Shown piece after piece: positions 1 through 7,818 of a DNA stretch of 16,510 nucleotides. The DNA is from DASUFI01 sp036274635. Lineage in GTDB: Bacteria; Planctomycetota; B15-G4. The first letter of the stretch is position 1, and each line of letters begins with the position of its first letter. The notes beneath the pieces were generated by a model, which did not search any database, was not told where the DNA came from, and was given only the letters and a program-made list of their open reading frames with translations. A program made the translations under genes and the position numbers. The stretch covers positions 1 through 16,510 of the forward strand of contig DASUFI010000261.1 in assembly GCA_036274635.1 (NCBI GenBank), read 5' to 3'.

Positions 1-1173
1 ATCCGGCGCGCCGTGGCCGGGCTGCAGCGCAAGGTCCGTCGTGGCGTAGAGGCAGCCGACGGCCGGCCGCAGCGGCGCCTGCCCCAACGCCGGCCGCACC
101 GCCGCGAAGGCCGCCTGCGCCGCGTCCAGCTGCTCGGGGAACTCGAACATGCCGCGCGCGCCGGCGGCGACGTCCACGAAGGCCCGCTCGTGCAGCAGCC
201 AGACCGGGATCTCGCGCGGCGCCTCGGTGAGCAGTGGCGCGCCGTGCGTGGCGCACAGCGAGGCGACGCGGCGCGTGAACAGCTCGCCCTGCGCGGCGCC
301 GGTGAAGCGCACGCCCGCGCCGTGGCGCGCCGCGAGCTCCACCAGCGCGTGCCAGTCGCTGCCCAGCTCGAGCGCCTCGCTGCAGTGCCCCAGCTTCAGC
401 TCGCGCGGCACGTCGGGGAAGAGCTCGCGCGCCAGCACCAGCAGCCGCCGCGCGCCCTCCTGCACCGCGCCGCGCAGGAAGCACGCGAACTCGACGCGCT
501 GCGCCAGCGTCGCGTCGGGGCGGGGATAGGGCGTTGGCTCCCAGGCGGTCTCGGGCGGCAGCGACCACGCCGCGCCCAGCGCGGCCGGCGAGCCGTGCCG
601 GGCACGCACCGCCTCACGCCACGCTGCGTGCGCCGGAGCCTCGTCGCACCACAGTCCGCCGTGCTGGTGCTCGTGCTTGCCGATGAGCCAGTCCGCGACG
701 CCGCTCGCGAGCGCGACCTCGCCGTAGTCGGCGGGGAAGGCGATGGCCACGCCGTGGATCTCCTCGCGCAGCGCCTCGGCCAGCGCGCGCCAGAAGCGCT
801 CGGCCGCGCGCCAGGTGGACTCGGCCCACGGCGAGGGCAGCGCGCCGTCGCGGCCGTGCTCGACGCAGCGCGACGGCACGCACTCGGCGCCCGCGCGCCA
901 CCAGGGCGGCAGCGCGTGCACCCACGGGTACACCACGTACTTCAGCCCGGCGCGCGCCGCCGCCTGCGCATTGCCGCGGTGCAGCGAGAAGTCCCACGCC
1001 CCCGGCTCCGGCTCCACGACCTGCCAGGCGACGTAGTCCTCGACCGCGTCGAATCCCAGCGCGCGCCAGGCCGGCAGAAGCTCGCGCTCCTCGCGCGGAT
1101 CGGGCGGCGGCGCGCCGTGCCGCGCGGCGTGCAGGTGCCAGACGGAGAGGTTGCCGGTGCGGAAGGGGATCAC
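1..1173 (-). CDS. GH42-like glycoside hydrolase (beta-galactosidase type), 3' end outside the window
   Basis: 391 codons are visible with no stop before the left edge, so the C-terminus is missing. The translation reads as a clan GH-A TIM barrel. An early beta-strand ends in AWQVVEPEPGAWDFS (residues about 49-63), the usual 'W..hEP.pG.wdF' signature of GH42-type enzymes. PWVHALPPWW (about 83-92) follows. FPADYGE puts a candidate acid/base at Glu152, and LLTEAP puts a candidate nucleophile at Glu317. The 165-residue spacing is close to that known for GH42 enzymes. No signal peptide is visible, so a cytoplasmic enzyme cleaving short galactosides or related sugars is inferred. The start is taken as GTG 1173; it has no clear Shine-Dalgarno, and a start a little upstream cannot be excluded. 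The gene is divergent from the YdeI-like gene across 127 nt. Other GH-A families (GH35, GH5-like) are possible; the substrate cannot be told. Confidence 0.72.
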   Translation of the reverse strand, partial: MIPFRTGNLSVWHLHAARHGAPPPDPREERELLPAWRALGFDAVEDYVAWQVVEPEPGAWDFSLHRGNAQAAARAGLKYVVYPWVHALPPWWRAGAECVPSRCVEHGRDGALPSPWAESTWRAAERFWRALAEALREEIHGVAIAFPADYGEVALASGVADWLIGKHEHQHGGLWCDEAPAHAAWREAVRARHGSPAALGAAWSLPPETAWEPTPYPRPDATLAQRVEFACFLRGAVQEGARRLLVLARELFPDVPRELKLGHCSEALELGSDWHALVELAARHGAGVRFTGAAQGELFTRRVASLCATHGAPLLTEAPREIPVWLLHERAFVDVAAGARGMFEFPEQLDAAQAAFAAVRPALGQAPLRPAVGCLYATTDLALQPGHGAPD

Positions 1174-1300
1174 GCGGGGCTCGGACGGCGGGAACGGCGA
1201 GGCGCAGCGGGGAAGCGTAGAGGAAAGGCGGCCACGACGTCCGCTCGCGCAAGTCGCGACCTGCCACTATGCTGCTGCGCCCGCCCCCCGAGGAGCTCCC

Positions 1301-1900
1301 ATGGGCCGCCGTGACAAGCGCATCGACGCCTACATCGCCAAGGCTGCGCCCTTCGCGCAGCCGATCCTGACCAGCCTGCGCGAGCAGGTGCACGCGGCGT
1401 GCCCCGACGTCGAGGAGACGCTCAAGTGGAGCCACCCCTCCTTCGAATACAAGGGCATCCTGTGCGGCATGGCGGCCTTCAAGAAGCACGCCGTCTTCGG
1501 CTTCTGGAAGCACGACCTGGTGGTGGGCGAGCACGCCAAGGCCAGGGAGGCCATGGGCAGCTTCGGCTGCCTCACGAAGCTGTCGGACCTGCCGCCGAAG
1601 AAGGCCTTCGCCGGCTACGTCCGGACGGCCATGCGCCTCAATGACGAGGGCGTCGTGGTCAAGCGCCAGAAGACGCGTCCCAGGAAAGCCGTCGCCATGC
1701 ATCCCGAGCTGCGCGCGGCCATGGCCGGGAGCGCCAAGGCCCGGGCCACCTTCGAGGCCTTTCCGCCCAGCCAGAAGCGCGACTACCTCGAATGGGTGGC
1801 CGAGGCCAAGGGGGACGACACGCGCGCGCGCCGCATCCAGCAGGCGGTGGAGTGGATGGCGCAGGGCAAGCGGCGCAACTGGAAGTACGAGACCTGCTGA
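1301..1900 (+). CDS. YdeI/OmpD-associated family protein (DUF1801-like plus OmdA domain)
   Basis: This is a 199-residue soluble protein. The N-terminal half (about 5-115) looks like the DUF1801/YdhG fold, with KWSHPSFEYKG and the aromatic-rich FKKHAVFGFWKH. The C-terminal half (about 125-197) has the OmdA signature: MHPELRAAM, then FEAFPPSQKRDYLEW, then ARRIQQAVEWMAQGKRRNWKY. The family is linked in the literature to protection against bacteriocins or peptides and to stress, but no reaction is established. The ATG at 1301 is chosen because AGGAG (1291-1295) lies five bases upstream. A longer in-frame reading from 1151 is rejected because it would overlap the divergent glycosidase start and has no ribosome site. 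A CACTAT box at 1265-1270 could be the -10 element. It appears monocistronic. Confidence 0.85.
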   Translation: MGRRDKRIDAYIAKAAPFAQPILTSLREQVHAACPDVEETLKWSHPSFEYKGILCGMAAFKKHAVFGFWKHDLVVGEHAKAREAMGSFGCLTKLSDLPPKKAFAGYVRTAMRLNDEGVVVKRQKTRPRKAVAMHPELRAAMAGSAKARATFEAFPPSQKRDYLEWVAEAKGDDTRARRIQQAVEWMAQGKRRNWKYETC

Positions 1901-1978
1901 GACGGGGGGCGGCCCCGGAAGCCTGTCCAGAAGCGGCGGCCTCGCATAGAGTGGCCGCCTCGGGTCCAGGCATGCCTG

Positions 1979-2003
1979 GCCTGCTGCACGACGGCAGGCT
2001 TTT
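1979..2003 (+). terminator. Hairpin plus T-run in the leader of the 2024 gene
   Basis: GCCTGC (1979-1984) and GCAGGC (1994-1999) form a 6-bp stem with a 9-nt loop, followed directly by TTTT (2000-2003). This is one of few places in this GC-rich window with a stem plus T-run. It lies 78 nt after the YdeI stop, so it may be that gene's terminator. It also sits just before the Shine-Dalgarno of the next gene and downstream of a TAGAGT box (1947-1952), so it could act as an attenuator. The adjacent perfect palindrome CCAGGCATGCCTGG (1966-1979) can compete with it for pairing. Confidence 0.5.
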
Positions 2004-2023
2004 CAACTTCGGGAGAAGCTCAG

Positions 2024-3277
2024 ATGTCCGTTCCACGCATCCGCTGCTCATTCCTCGCCCCCCTCCTCGCGTGCGCGCTGCTGGCGGGCGCGCCGGTCGT
2101 GTCCGCACAGTGCTTCGGGCCTGACAACCTCGACCTCACCGGCCCCTGCTGCGCGCCCGCGGTGGCCAACCTGCCGGCCTTCAATGCCATGTCGCTGCCC
2201 GGCCTCGCGATCTGCTGGCAGCAGTGCGCGGTGGCCACGACGAACACGCTCAAGCTGTCGTGGTCCCCGCTGGTCGCGACGACGTGCGCGGAGTTCACCA
2301 GCGGGCTCACGGTGTTCGATGGCGGCAGCGGCCTGCCGATCCTCACCGGCAAGCTCGTGCTCGACTACACGCGCACCTGGACGGAGATCGACACCGCGGG
2401 CGTCGCCTCGCAGGTGTGGCGCTTCACCGCCAAGGCCGACCTCCAGACGGTGCCCGGCAGCCCGACACCTTGCGCGGTGCCCAACTGCATCGCGCCGCTC
2501 GGCCCGCATCCCACCGCCTTCTTCTACGGCTACATGGACTACTCGGGCTGCGCGCCCAGCGGCCCGACCGACAGCGTGCTGGTGCTCTATCACGCCGCCG
2601 ACCGCTTCATCCACATCCCGGGGCTGTCGAGCACGCCGGGTGCCTTCCACCCCACGCAGTCCTACGCCATCGTGGCCCCGCACTCGTCGCTGCAGCCGTT
2701 CATCCCCGGCAACACGCCGGCGGGCTTCGGCCCGGTCGTCGCCGAGGCCGCGCGCGATGCCTTCCTGCCCGGCACGATCATCTGCTCGGTCGAGGACCCG
2801 GTGACCGCGGGCTCGATCGTCAAGCTGGGCGCGGGCTGCCTCAACACGGTGACCAACAATCCCAAGCAGCAGACGGCGCGCGACTTCAAGGGCACGACCA
2901 AGTGCGTCAATGCGGCGGGCCTCAACGGGGGCTGGGCCACGCTCAACTTCTTCCCGGGGCTGCCCTGGCTGCACATGGTGACCACGAGCATCGGCACCTG
3001 GTCCAACCCCAACCTCTGGCCGGGCAAGGAGCAGGCGTGGGTGGACGAGGGCCTCTTCGTGCACCAGGACGCGTGCCTCGGTGACTTCATCGAGCTCAAG
3101 TACGGCGGCTCCACGCGCGGCGGCTTCACGGCCGTCCTGGTCAACCCGCCGATCACCGTGAAGGACTTCACGGACATCGCCGACAACTGGAGCGCGCCGC
3201 TGGCCGGGCCGTTCACCTTTCCCATCCTCGGCGGCGTGCAGCCGACGGATCGGCTCATCTACGTGAACGAGCCGTAG
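2024..3277 (+). CDS. Exported protein of unknown function, Cys-containing
   Basis: This 417-residue protein has a clear Sec signal peptide: basic start, hydrophobic core at about 10-24, probable cleavage after VVSA (residue 28). The mature part starts QCFGPDNLDLTGPCC and holds many cysteines, several in close pairs (CC near the start, CAVPNC further in), so disulfide bonds outside the cytoplasm are likely. The rest is Gly/Pro/Thr-rich and probably beta-rich, with no repeat or catalytic motif that I recognise. The start is ATG 2024, with GGGAGAAG (2011-2018) upstream. A TAGAGT box at 1947-1952 may be the -10 element, giving a long leader that holds the hairpin at 1979-2003. The gene ends 14 nt before a strong hairpin, so it looks like a single transcription unit. 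The style resembles orphan exported proteins of Planctomycetota; this is an impression, not a family match. Confidence 0.8.
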   Translation: MSVPRIRCSFLAPLLACALLAGAPVVSAQCFGPDNLDLTGPCCAPAVANLPAFNAMSLPGLAICWQQCAVATTNTLKLSWSPLVATTCAEFTSGLTVFDGGSGLPILTGKLVLDYTRTWTEIDTAGVASQVWRFTAKADLQTVPGSPTPCAVPNCIAPLGPHPTAFFYGYMDYSGCAPSGPTDSVLVLYHAADRFIHIPGLSSTPGAFHPTQSYAIVAPHSSLQPFIPGNTPAGFGPVVAEAARDAFLPGTIICSVEDPVTAGSIVKLGAGCLNTVTNNPKQQTARDFKGTTKCVNAAGLNGGWATLNFFPGLPWLHMVTTSIGTWSNPNLWPGKEQAWVDEGLFVHQDACLGDFIELKYGGSTRGGFTAVLVNPPITVKDFTDIADNWSAPLAGPFTFPILGGVQPTDRLIYVNEP

Positions 3278-3291
3278 TCGCGGCCGCTCGA

Positions 3292-3331
3292 GCCGGGAGC
3301 GCCCGGGCCGCAGGGGCCCGGCGCTCCCGGC
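3292..3331 (+). terminator. Strong GC-rich hairpin after the exported-protein gene
   Basis: The left arm 3292-3309 and right arm 3315-3331 pair over 17 bp with one bulged C and a 5-nt loop (GCAGG). It begins 14 nt after the stop at 3277. No T-run follows, so it is a terminator-like or mRNA-stabilising hairpin rather than a canonical intrinsic terminator. The rest of the 3332-3540 gap holds only a smaller dyad, CCTCA-C-TGAGG (3387-3397), and the promoter box of the next gene. Confidence 0.6.
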
Positions 3332-3505
3332 GTCATCGGCACGTTGAAGGAACGAGCCGGAGGGCCATCGGCGGCGTGCAGGATTTCCTCACTGAGGTCC
3401 TCCTGTAGGCGCGAGCCAGGGTGACTTCGCGCAGACGCAACGGCCCCGATCACGCCCGAGGCGGCGCGGTGAGATGTCCAGGTCGGCGACGCGCGGCGCC
3501 GTCCC

Positions 3506-3533
3506 TTGGCGCGGCGCCGCCCGCGGCTACCAT
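3506..3533 (+). promoter_or_regulatory. Predicted promoter for a leaderless hydrolase mRNA
   Basis: TTGGCG (3506-3511), a 16-nt spacer and TACCAT (3528-3533) fit a housekeeping-sigma promoter. Only 7 nt separate the box from ATG 3541, so transcription would begin at about the A of the start codon. There is no Shine-Dalgarno in between. Confidence 0.5.
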
Positions 3534-3540
3534 CCGCGCC

Positions 3541-5142
3541 ATGCTCGCCCCACGCCGCGCCTGGCTGCTCCTGCCTCTGCTCGCCGCGGCCGCGGCCGCG
3601 CAGTGGGAGCCCGGGCCGCTGCGGGTGGGCTTCACGCGCCACTGGTCGCTGGATCCCGCGCGCACCTACGACACGACCTACGCGGACGGGACGACCTACG
3701 CCGGCGGCGGACAGGCGCCGCGGCCGATCCTCGTGAACGTGTGGTATCCGGCGATGCCGGCCAAGGACGCCGCGCCGTTGCAGCGCGGCGACTACCTCGA
3801 CGTCAGCTCCTGCGCCGGCGCCGACGCGCGCCTGGCGGCCTTCGCGCGGGCGCTCGAGGCCTGCGCGCGCGGCGTCGTGGCGGACGAGCTGCTGGACGAG
3901 CCGGCCGCCGAGCGCGACGCCGCGGACGAGGCCGCGCTGGCGCAGATGCTGTCGGCGCCGGCGCTAGCGGTGCGCGACGCGCCGCCGCTCATCGGCCGCT
4001 ACCCGCTGGTCATCTACCACCCCGGCTACGGCTCCTCGTACGAGGACGACGCGGCCTTCTGCGAGCGGCTGGCCAGTGCCGGCTACGTGGTGGCCAGCAG
4101 CGCCTACCAGCAGGCGGACGGAGCGTCCTTCAACATCGATGCGCACGACGGCTCGCTGCGCGACTTCGACCTGCTCATCCGCGAGCTCTCCGCGCGACCG
4201 GACGTGGACGCCGCGCGCCTCGCGCTGGCCGGCCACAGCGGCGGCGCGCACACCGCCTTCCGGGCGCAGGCCCGTGCGCAGGCGCCCTGGGACGCGCTCG
4301 TGATCCTCGACACGACCGAGGACTACTGGCCCGCCCGCGAGCCGCGCTGGACGCACCCGCCCGACGTGCTCGCGGCGCCCGGCAACTTCCGCGTGCCCAT
4401 GCTCGTGGCCACCGGCCGCGAGGCCATCTTCGACCTGGTCGACCGGCTCACGTCGGCGGACCGCTGGTACCTCACCTTCCGCGAGCTGGACCACGATGCC
4501 TTCATCGAGCAGGGCGTGCTGACCGCCGAGCTGGCCGCGCAGCGCGCGCCGCCCGAGGCCGCCGAGGAGAGCCGCGACGCCGCGCGCACCGCGAGGCAGG
4601 GCTTCGACCGCGTGTGCCAGACGGCGCGGCTCTTCCTGGACAGCAACCTCAAGGCGGACGCCGCCGCCGCCGCGGCGCTGTCCGCCCTCGCCGCAAGCTG
4701 CCCGGCCGGCGACGTGCCCTTCCGCCTCGAGCACGTGCCGTCCGGCGTCAGCGCTCCGGCGCCGTGGGATCCGGCCTCCGTCGTGCCGCCCGAGCCGCGC
4801 CAGCTGCGCGGCGCGCTGGCGGCACTGGGCGCCGAGGAGCTGGTCGCGCGGCTGGAGGTCTGGCACGCGAGCCAGCCGCAGCTGCCCATCTTCGGCCTCA
4901 CCTTTTCCATGTCGCTGATGTGGGACCTCGTGGACGCCGGCCGCCTCGACGAGGCGCGCGCGCTGGCGCCGTTCTACGGGCGCATCCAGCCGAAGGCGGC
5001 CGGCGTCGTGATGTGGATCGTGGGCCTCTCGGCCGCGCCGGAGCGCGAGGCGTGGAAGGGCAGCATGCTGCAGGCCGCCGCGCTGCTCGCGCCCGACGAC
5101 GCGGAGGTGAAGGCGGCTCTGGAGGCGTGGCGCAAGCGCTGA
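3541..5142 (+). CDS. Exported alpha/beta hydrolase (dienelactone hydrolase / PAF-acetylhydrolase-like)
   Basis: This is a 533-residue protein with an N-terminal signal peptide (hydrophobic LLLPLLAAAAAA, probable cleavage near residue 20). Residues about 60-320 form an alpha/beta-hydrolase domain: PLVIYHPGYGSS gives the oxyanion-side strand, GHSGG is the nucleophile elbow with Ser233, Asp257 in LDTTEDYW is a candidate acid, and His318 in ELDHDAF is the likely catalytic histidine. The layout resembles secreted dienelactone-hydrolase or platelet-activating-factor-acetylhydrolase-like esterases; the substrate is unknown. After about residue 350 comes an Ala-rich helical part of some 180 residues that I do not recognise; its end (WDLVDAGRLDEARALAPFYG) is reminiscent of a degenerate TPR. 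The start is ATG 3541 because the signal peptide begins there; the frame is open further upstream, but that part is Arg-rich and unlike a protein. No Shine-Dalgarno is present. Confidence 0.82.
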   Translation: MLAPRRAWLLLPLLAAAAAAQWEPGPLRVGFTRHWSLDPARTYDTTYADGTTYAGGGQAPRPILVNVWYPAMPAKDAAPLQRGDYLDVSSCAGADARLAAFARALEACARGVVADELLDEPAAERDAADEAALAQMLSAPALAVRDAPPLIGRYPLVIYHPGYGSSYEDDAAFCERLASAGYVVASSAYQQADGASFNIDAHDGSLRDFDLLIRELSARPDVDAARLALAGHSGGAHTAFRAQARAQAPWDALVILDTTEDYWPAREPRWTHPPDVLAAPGNFRVPMLVATGREAIFDLVDRLTSADRWYLTFRELDHDAFIEQGVLTAELAAQRAPPEAAEESRDAARTARQGFDRVCQTARLFLDSNLKADAAAAAALSALAASCPAGDVPFRLEHVPSGVSAPAPWDPASVVPPEPRQLRGALAALGAEELVARLEVWHASQPQLPIFGLTFSMSLMWDLVDAGRLDEARALAPFYGRIQPKAAGVVMWIVGLSAAPEREAWKGSMLQAAALLAPDDAEVKAALEAWRKR

Positions 5143-5282
5143 GCCGGTCGCTTCGTGGCGAACGAGCGGGCCGAGGGCGCGAGCCGCGGCGTGTGTCGTC
5201 GCCCGCGGACCGCGCCGCGCCGCGGGCCCGTGGCGAATCCGTGATCCTGCGGAGCCACGGGGCGCAGCGCGCGGCCGTGGCG

Positions 5283-5288
5283 TAGGCT
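5283..5288 (+). promoter_or_regulatory. Possible -10 box (TAGGCT) before the NTT-like gene
   Basis: TAGGCT ends 10 nt before ATG 5299, and no Shine-Dalgarno lies between. It fits the box-to-start spacing of the other genes in the window, but no good -35 hexamer is visible. Confidence 0.3.
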
Positions 5289-5298
5289 GGCGCCCCGC

Positions 5299-6609
5299 AT
5301 GGCCCGCCCGCTCGCGCGCTTCGTCGACGTCCGCCCCGGCGAGGGACGCGCGCTGCTGCTGGCGGCCATGTACTTCCTGCTGGTCCTCGGCGCCAACGGC
5401 GTGCTGCGCTCGCTGCGCGACGGGCTGCCCGACGTGAGCGACATGCCCTGGCTGTACACGGGCACCTTCTTCACGACGCTGGCCTCGGTGCCGGCCTTCC
5501 TGTGGGTCGTCGCGCGCTTCCCGCGCCGGCGCATCGTGCCGGTGGCCTACCTCGGCATGGCGGGCAGCCTGCTGCTGTTCGCGGCGCTGCAGCCATCGGG
5601 CGACGATCCGCAGGCGCTGCGCTGGTACGCCGCGGCCTTCTGGGCCTGGTTCTCGACCATCAACCTGCTCTTCGTCGCGCTCTTCTGGAGCTTCATGGCC
5701 GACCTCTTCGGCCCCGAGCGCGGCAAGCGACTGTTCGCGGCCATCGCGATGGGCGGGACGCTGGGGGCCTTCCTGGGCGCGACCTTCACGGCTCACTTCG
5801 CGGCGCGGGTGGGGACGCAGGCGCTGCTGCTCATCGCGTCGGGGCTGCTGGTGCTGTGCTGCGCGCCGGTGGCGGCGCTGCTCTCGGCCACGTCCGGCTG
5901 GCCGGCGCGCGCGGCGGGCGACGACCGGCGCGCGCCCATCGGCGGCGGGCTGCTCGACGGCGCGCGCCACGTCGCGCGCCGGCCCTACCTGCAGGCGGTC
6001 GCGGCGCAGGTGCTGTGCCTCACCGCGATGGCCACGCTCTCCTACATGTTCAAGGCGCACGTGGTGCGGGCCGACAGCGTCGGGCCGCTCGAGCGCGTCT
6101 CGCGCTTCGCCGGCATCGACGCGGTGGCCTGCGCCCTCGAGTTCGTGCTGCAGCTCGTGCTGACGGGGCCGCTGCTGGCGCGCGGCGGGCTGGCGTGGGG
6201 GCTGCGCAGCCTGCCGGCGGTCTTCGGCGCGTCGTGCCTGCTGCTGGTGGCCGTGCCCACGCAGGGCATGCTGGGCGTGGTCGAGGGCGTGCGCCGCGCG
6301 ACGCAGTACGCCATCTACCGGCCCGCGCGCGAGCTGCTCTTCACCGTGGTGCCGCCGGTCGAGACCTACGGCGCCAAGGGCTTCATCGACACGCTGGTCT
6401 ACCGCGGCGGCGACGTGTCCACGGTGTGGGTGGCGCACGCGCTGTTCGCGGCGGGCTCGGGCATCACGGGCCTGGCGCTGGCCGGCCTGCCCATCGCCGC
6501 GGCGTGGTTCGTGCTGGCCGGCTGGCTGGCGCGCACGCACCGCGGGCTCGCGGCCGCCTCGAATCCTGCCTCTCCGTCCCCGAACTCGCCCCAAGGACAA
6601 CCCGCATGA
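5299..6609 (+). CDS. NTT-type nucleotide carrier-like membrane protein (ATP/ADP exchanger superfamily, MFS fold)
   Basis: This 436-residue protein is strongly hydrophobic throughout, with about 10-12 predicted membrane segments. Two stretches are typical of Tlc/NTT-related carriers: the first helix followed by LRSLRDGL (36-43), and FWSFMADLFGPERGKRLF (from 129) followed by AIAMGGTLGAFLGA. Classical NTT proteins exchange ATP for ADP, mainly in intracellular bacteria and plastids. Relatives in free-living bacteria, sometimes fused to other domains, have unknown substrates, so ATP/ADP exchange should not be assumed here. The length is slightly under the roughly 500 residues of classical NTTs. 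The start is ATG 5299, 10 nt after a TAGGCT box and without a Shine-Dalgarno. The stop overlaps the next start in ATGA (6606-6609), implying translational coupling with the epimerase. The polar Pro/Ser-rich tail follows the last helix. Confidence 0.75.
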   Translation: MARPLARFVDVRPGEGRALLLAAMYFLLVLGANGVLRSLRDGLPDVSDMPWLYTGTFFTTLASVPAFLWVVARFPRRRIVPVAYLGMAGSLLLFAALQPSGDDPQALRWYAAAFWAWFSTINLLFVALFWSFMADLFGPERGKRLFAAIAMGGTLGAFLGATFTAHFAARVGTQALLLIASGLLVLCCAPVAALLSATSGWPARAAGDDRRAPIGGGLLDGARHVARRPYLQAVAAQVLCLTAMATLSYMFKAHVVRADSVGPLERVSRFAGIDAVACALEFVLQLVLTGPLLARGGLAWGLRSLPAVFGASCLLLVAVPTQGMLGVVEGVRRATQYAIYRPARELLFTVVPPVETYGAKGFIDTLVYRGGDVSTVWVAHALFAAGSGITGLALAGLPIAAAWFVLAGWLARTHRGLAAASNPASPSPNSPQGQPA

Positions 6610-7802
6610 ACCTCTCCCGCAGGGATTTCCTGGCCACCTCCGCCGCGCTCGGCGCGCTCACCGCCCTGCCGCGCGCGCAGCAGAACGCCGCCTCGTCCGC
6701 CGCCGGCGAGACGCCGCGCGTGCTCATCCTCGGCGGCACGGGCTTCATCGGCCCGCACATCGTGGACTCGTGCAAGGCCAAGGGCTGGGAGGTGACGCTC
6801 TTCAACCGCGGCAAGACGCGGCCCAAGCTCTTCGACGGTGACGACGCCGTCGAGATCCTCCACGGCGACCGCGATGGCGACCTGAAGTCGCTGGAGGAGG
6901 CCGTCAAGGCGGGGCGCCGCTGGCAGGCAGTGGTGGACGACTGCGGCTACGTGCCGCGCGTCGTCCGCGCCACCGCCGAGCTGCTCGCGCCGGCCGTGGA
7001 CCAGTACATCTTCGTGTCCAGCATCTCGTGCTACGCGGGCACGGCCGACGAGGGGCAGGACGAGTCCGCGCCGCTGGCCGCCATGCCCGATGGCGTCGTG
7101 GCCGACGACATCGCGGGCAGCGATCGCGACAAGGTGCTGCAGTACTACGGCCCGCTCAAGGCCGCCTGCGAGAAGGCCGCCGAGGCGGCCTGCCCCGGCC
7201 GCACGACGATCGTCCGGCCGGGCCTCATCGTCGGCCCCGGCGACAGCTCGGACCGCTACACCTACTGGCCGGTGCGCCTCGCGCGCGGCGGGGAGGTGCT
7301 TGCGCCGGGCGACGGCAGCGACCCGCTGCAGTACATCGACGCGCGCGACCTCGCCGACTTCATCGCCGCCGTCATCGCGGGCAAGAGCTTCGGCCCCTTC
7401 AACGTGATCGGCCCCGCGCAGCGCCTGACGACCAAGGAGCTGCTGGCCGCCTGCGACACCGCAGCCGCCGCGGAGGTCAAGGACCGTCCGAAGACGAGCT
7501 TCACCTGGGTGACGCCCGAGTTCCTCGAGGCGCAGGGCATCTCGGCCTGGCAGGACCTGCCGGTGTGGGTGCCGCACTCGGGCGAATATGCCGGCATGCA
7601 CACCATGAAGAACGAGCGAGGCCTCGCGCAGGGCCTGAAGTTCCGCGACCCGGTGACGACGGCGCGCGACACGCTCGTGTACTGGAACTCGCTCCCGGAG
7701 GATCGGCGCGCCCAGCCGCGCGCCGGACTCTCCGCGGAGCGCGAGGCGGCGGCGCTCACCGCGTGGCACGCTCAGGAGGCCGGCGAAAAGAAGCCCGGCT
7801 GA
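6606..7802 (+). CDS. Tat-exported NAD-dependent epimerase/dehydratase-like protein (extended SDR)
   Basis: This is a 398-residue protein. The N-terminus SRRDFL (4-9) followed by a hydrophobic Ala/Leu stretch is a twin-arginine signal; cleavage is likely near residue 24. The mature enzyme begins with a Rossmann fold: RVLILGGTGFIG places the glycine motif at 43-49. FVSSIS gives the catalytic Ser at about 138-139. YGPLK gives the YxxxK pair Tyr181 and Lys185. RPGLIVGPGDSSDR (from about 204) is typical of extended SDR epimerases. Tat export fits a protein that folds and binds NAD in the cytoplasm before transport. The substrate is probably a nucleotide sugar or related compound, but this cannot be read from sequence. 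AAGGA (6594-6598) precedes the ATG, which overlaps the transporter stop by four bases, so the two are probably co-translated. Confidence 0.85.
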   Translation: MNLSRRDFLATSAALGALTALPRAQQNAASSAAGETPRVLILGGTGFIGPHIVDSCKAKGWEVTLFNRGKTRPKLFDGDDAVEILHGDRDGDLKSLEEAVKAGRRWQAVVDDCGYVPRVVRATAELLAPAVDQYIFVSSISCYAGTADEGQDESAPLAAMPDGVVADDIAGSDRDKVLQYYGPLKAACEKAAEAACPGRTTIVRPGLIVGPGDSSDRYTYWPVRLARGGEVLAPGDGSDPLQYIDARDLADFIAAVIAGKSFGPFNVIGPAQRLTTKELLAACDTAAAAEVKDRPKTSFTWVTPEFLEAQGISAWQDLPVWVPHSGEYAGMHTMKNERGLAQGLKFRDPVTTARDTLVYWNSLPEDRRAQPRAGLSAEREAAALTAWHAQEAGEKKPG

Positions 7803-7805
7803 TGG

Positions 7806-7811
7806 CAGACT
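7806..7811 (+). promoter_or_regulatory. Possible -10 box (CAGACT) before the RNase HIII gene
   Basis: CAGACT ends 7 nt before GTG 7819 and just after the previous stop (7802). No Shine-Dalgarno and no convincing -35 are visible. It is listed because the same spacing occurs before 3541. Confidence 0.25.
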
Positions 7812-7818
7812 GCCGCGC

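Noticed and set aside
13..1314. Long plus-strand open frame over the glycosidase
   Set aside because: Arg/Ala-rich product without domain; it is antisense to a frame with a coherent GH42-like sequence.
3259..3345. Collagen-like Gly-Xaa-Pro stretch on the minus strand
   Set aside because: It is produced by the GC-rich hairpin at 3292-3331 read on the reverse strand and has no gene context.
3380..3401. Dyad AGGA..CCTCA-C-TGAGG..TCCT as an operator
   Set aside because: It is a short dyad with too small a loop for RNA, seen once only, with no matching site elsewhere.
3964..6600. 878-codon minus-strand open frame
   Set aside because: Low-complexity Arg/Gln/His-rich translation caused by high GC; it lies antisense to the hydrolase and transporter genes, which have clear motifs.
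6606..7802. Start of the epimerase far upstream at 5502 in the same open frame
   Set aside because: The frame is open by GC bias; the Tat signal, the ribosome site and the ATGA overlap fix the start at 6606.
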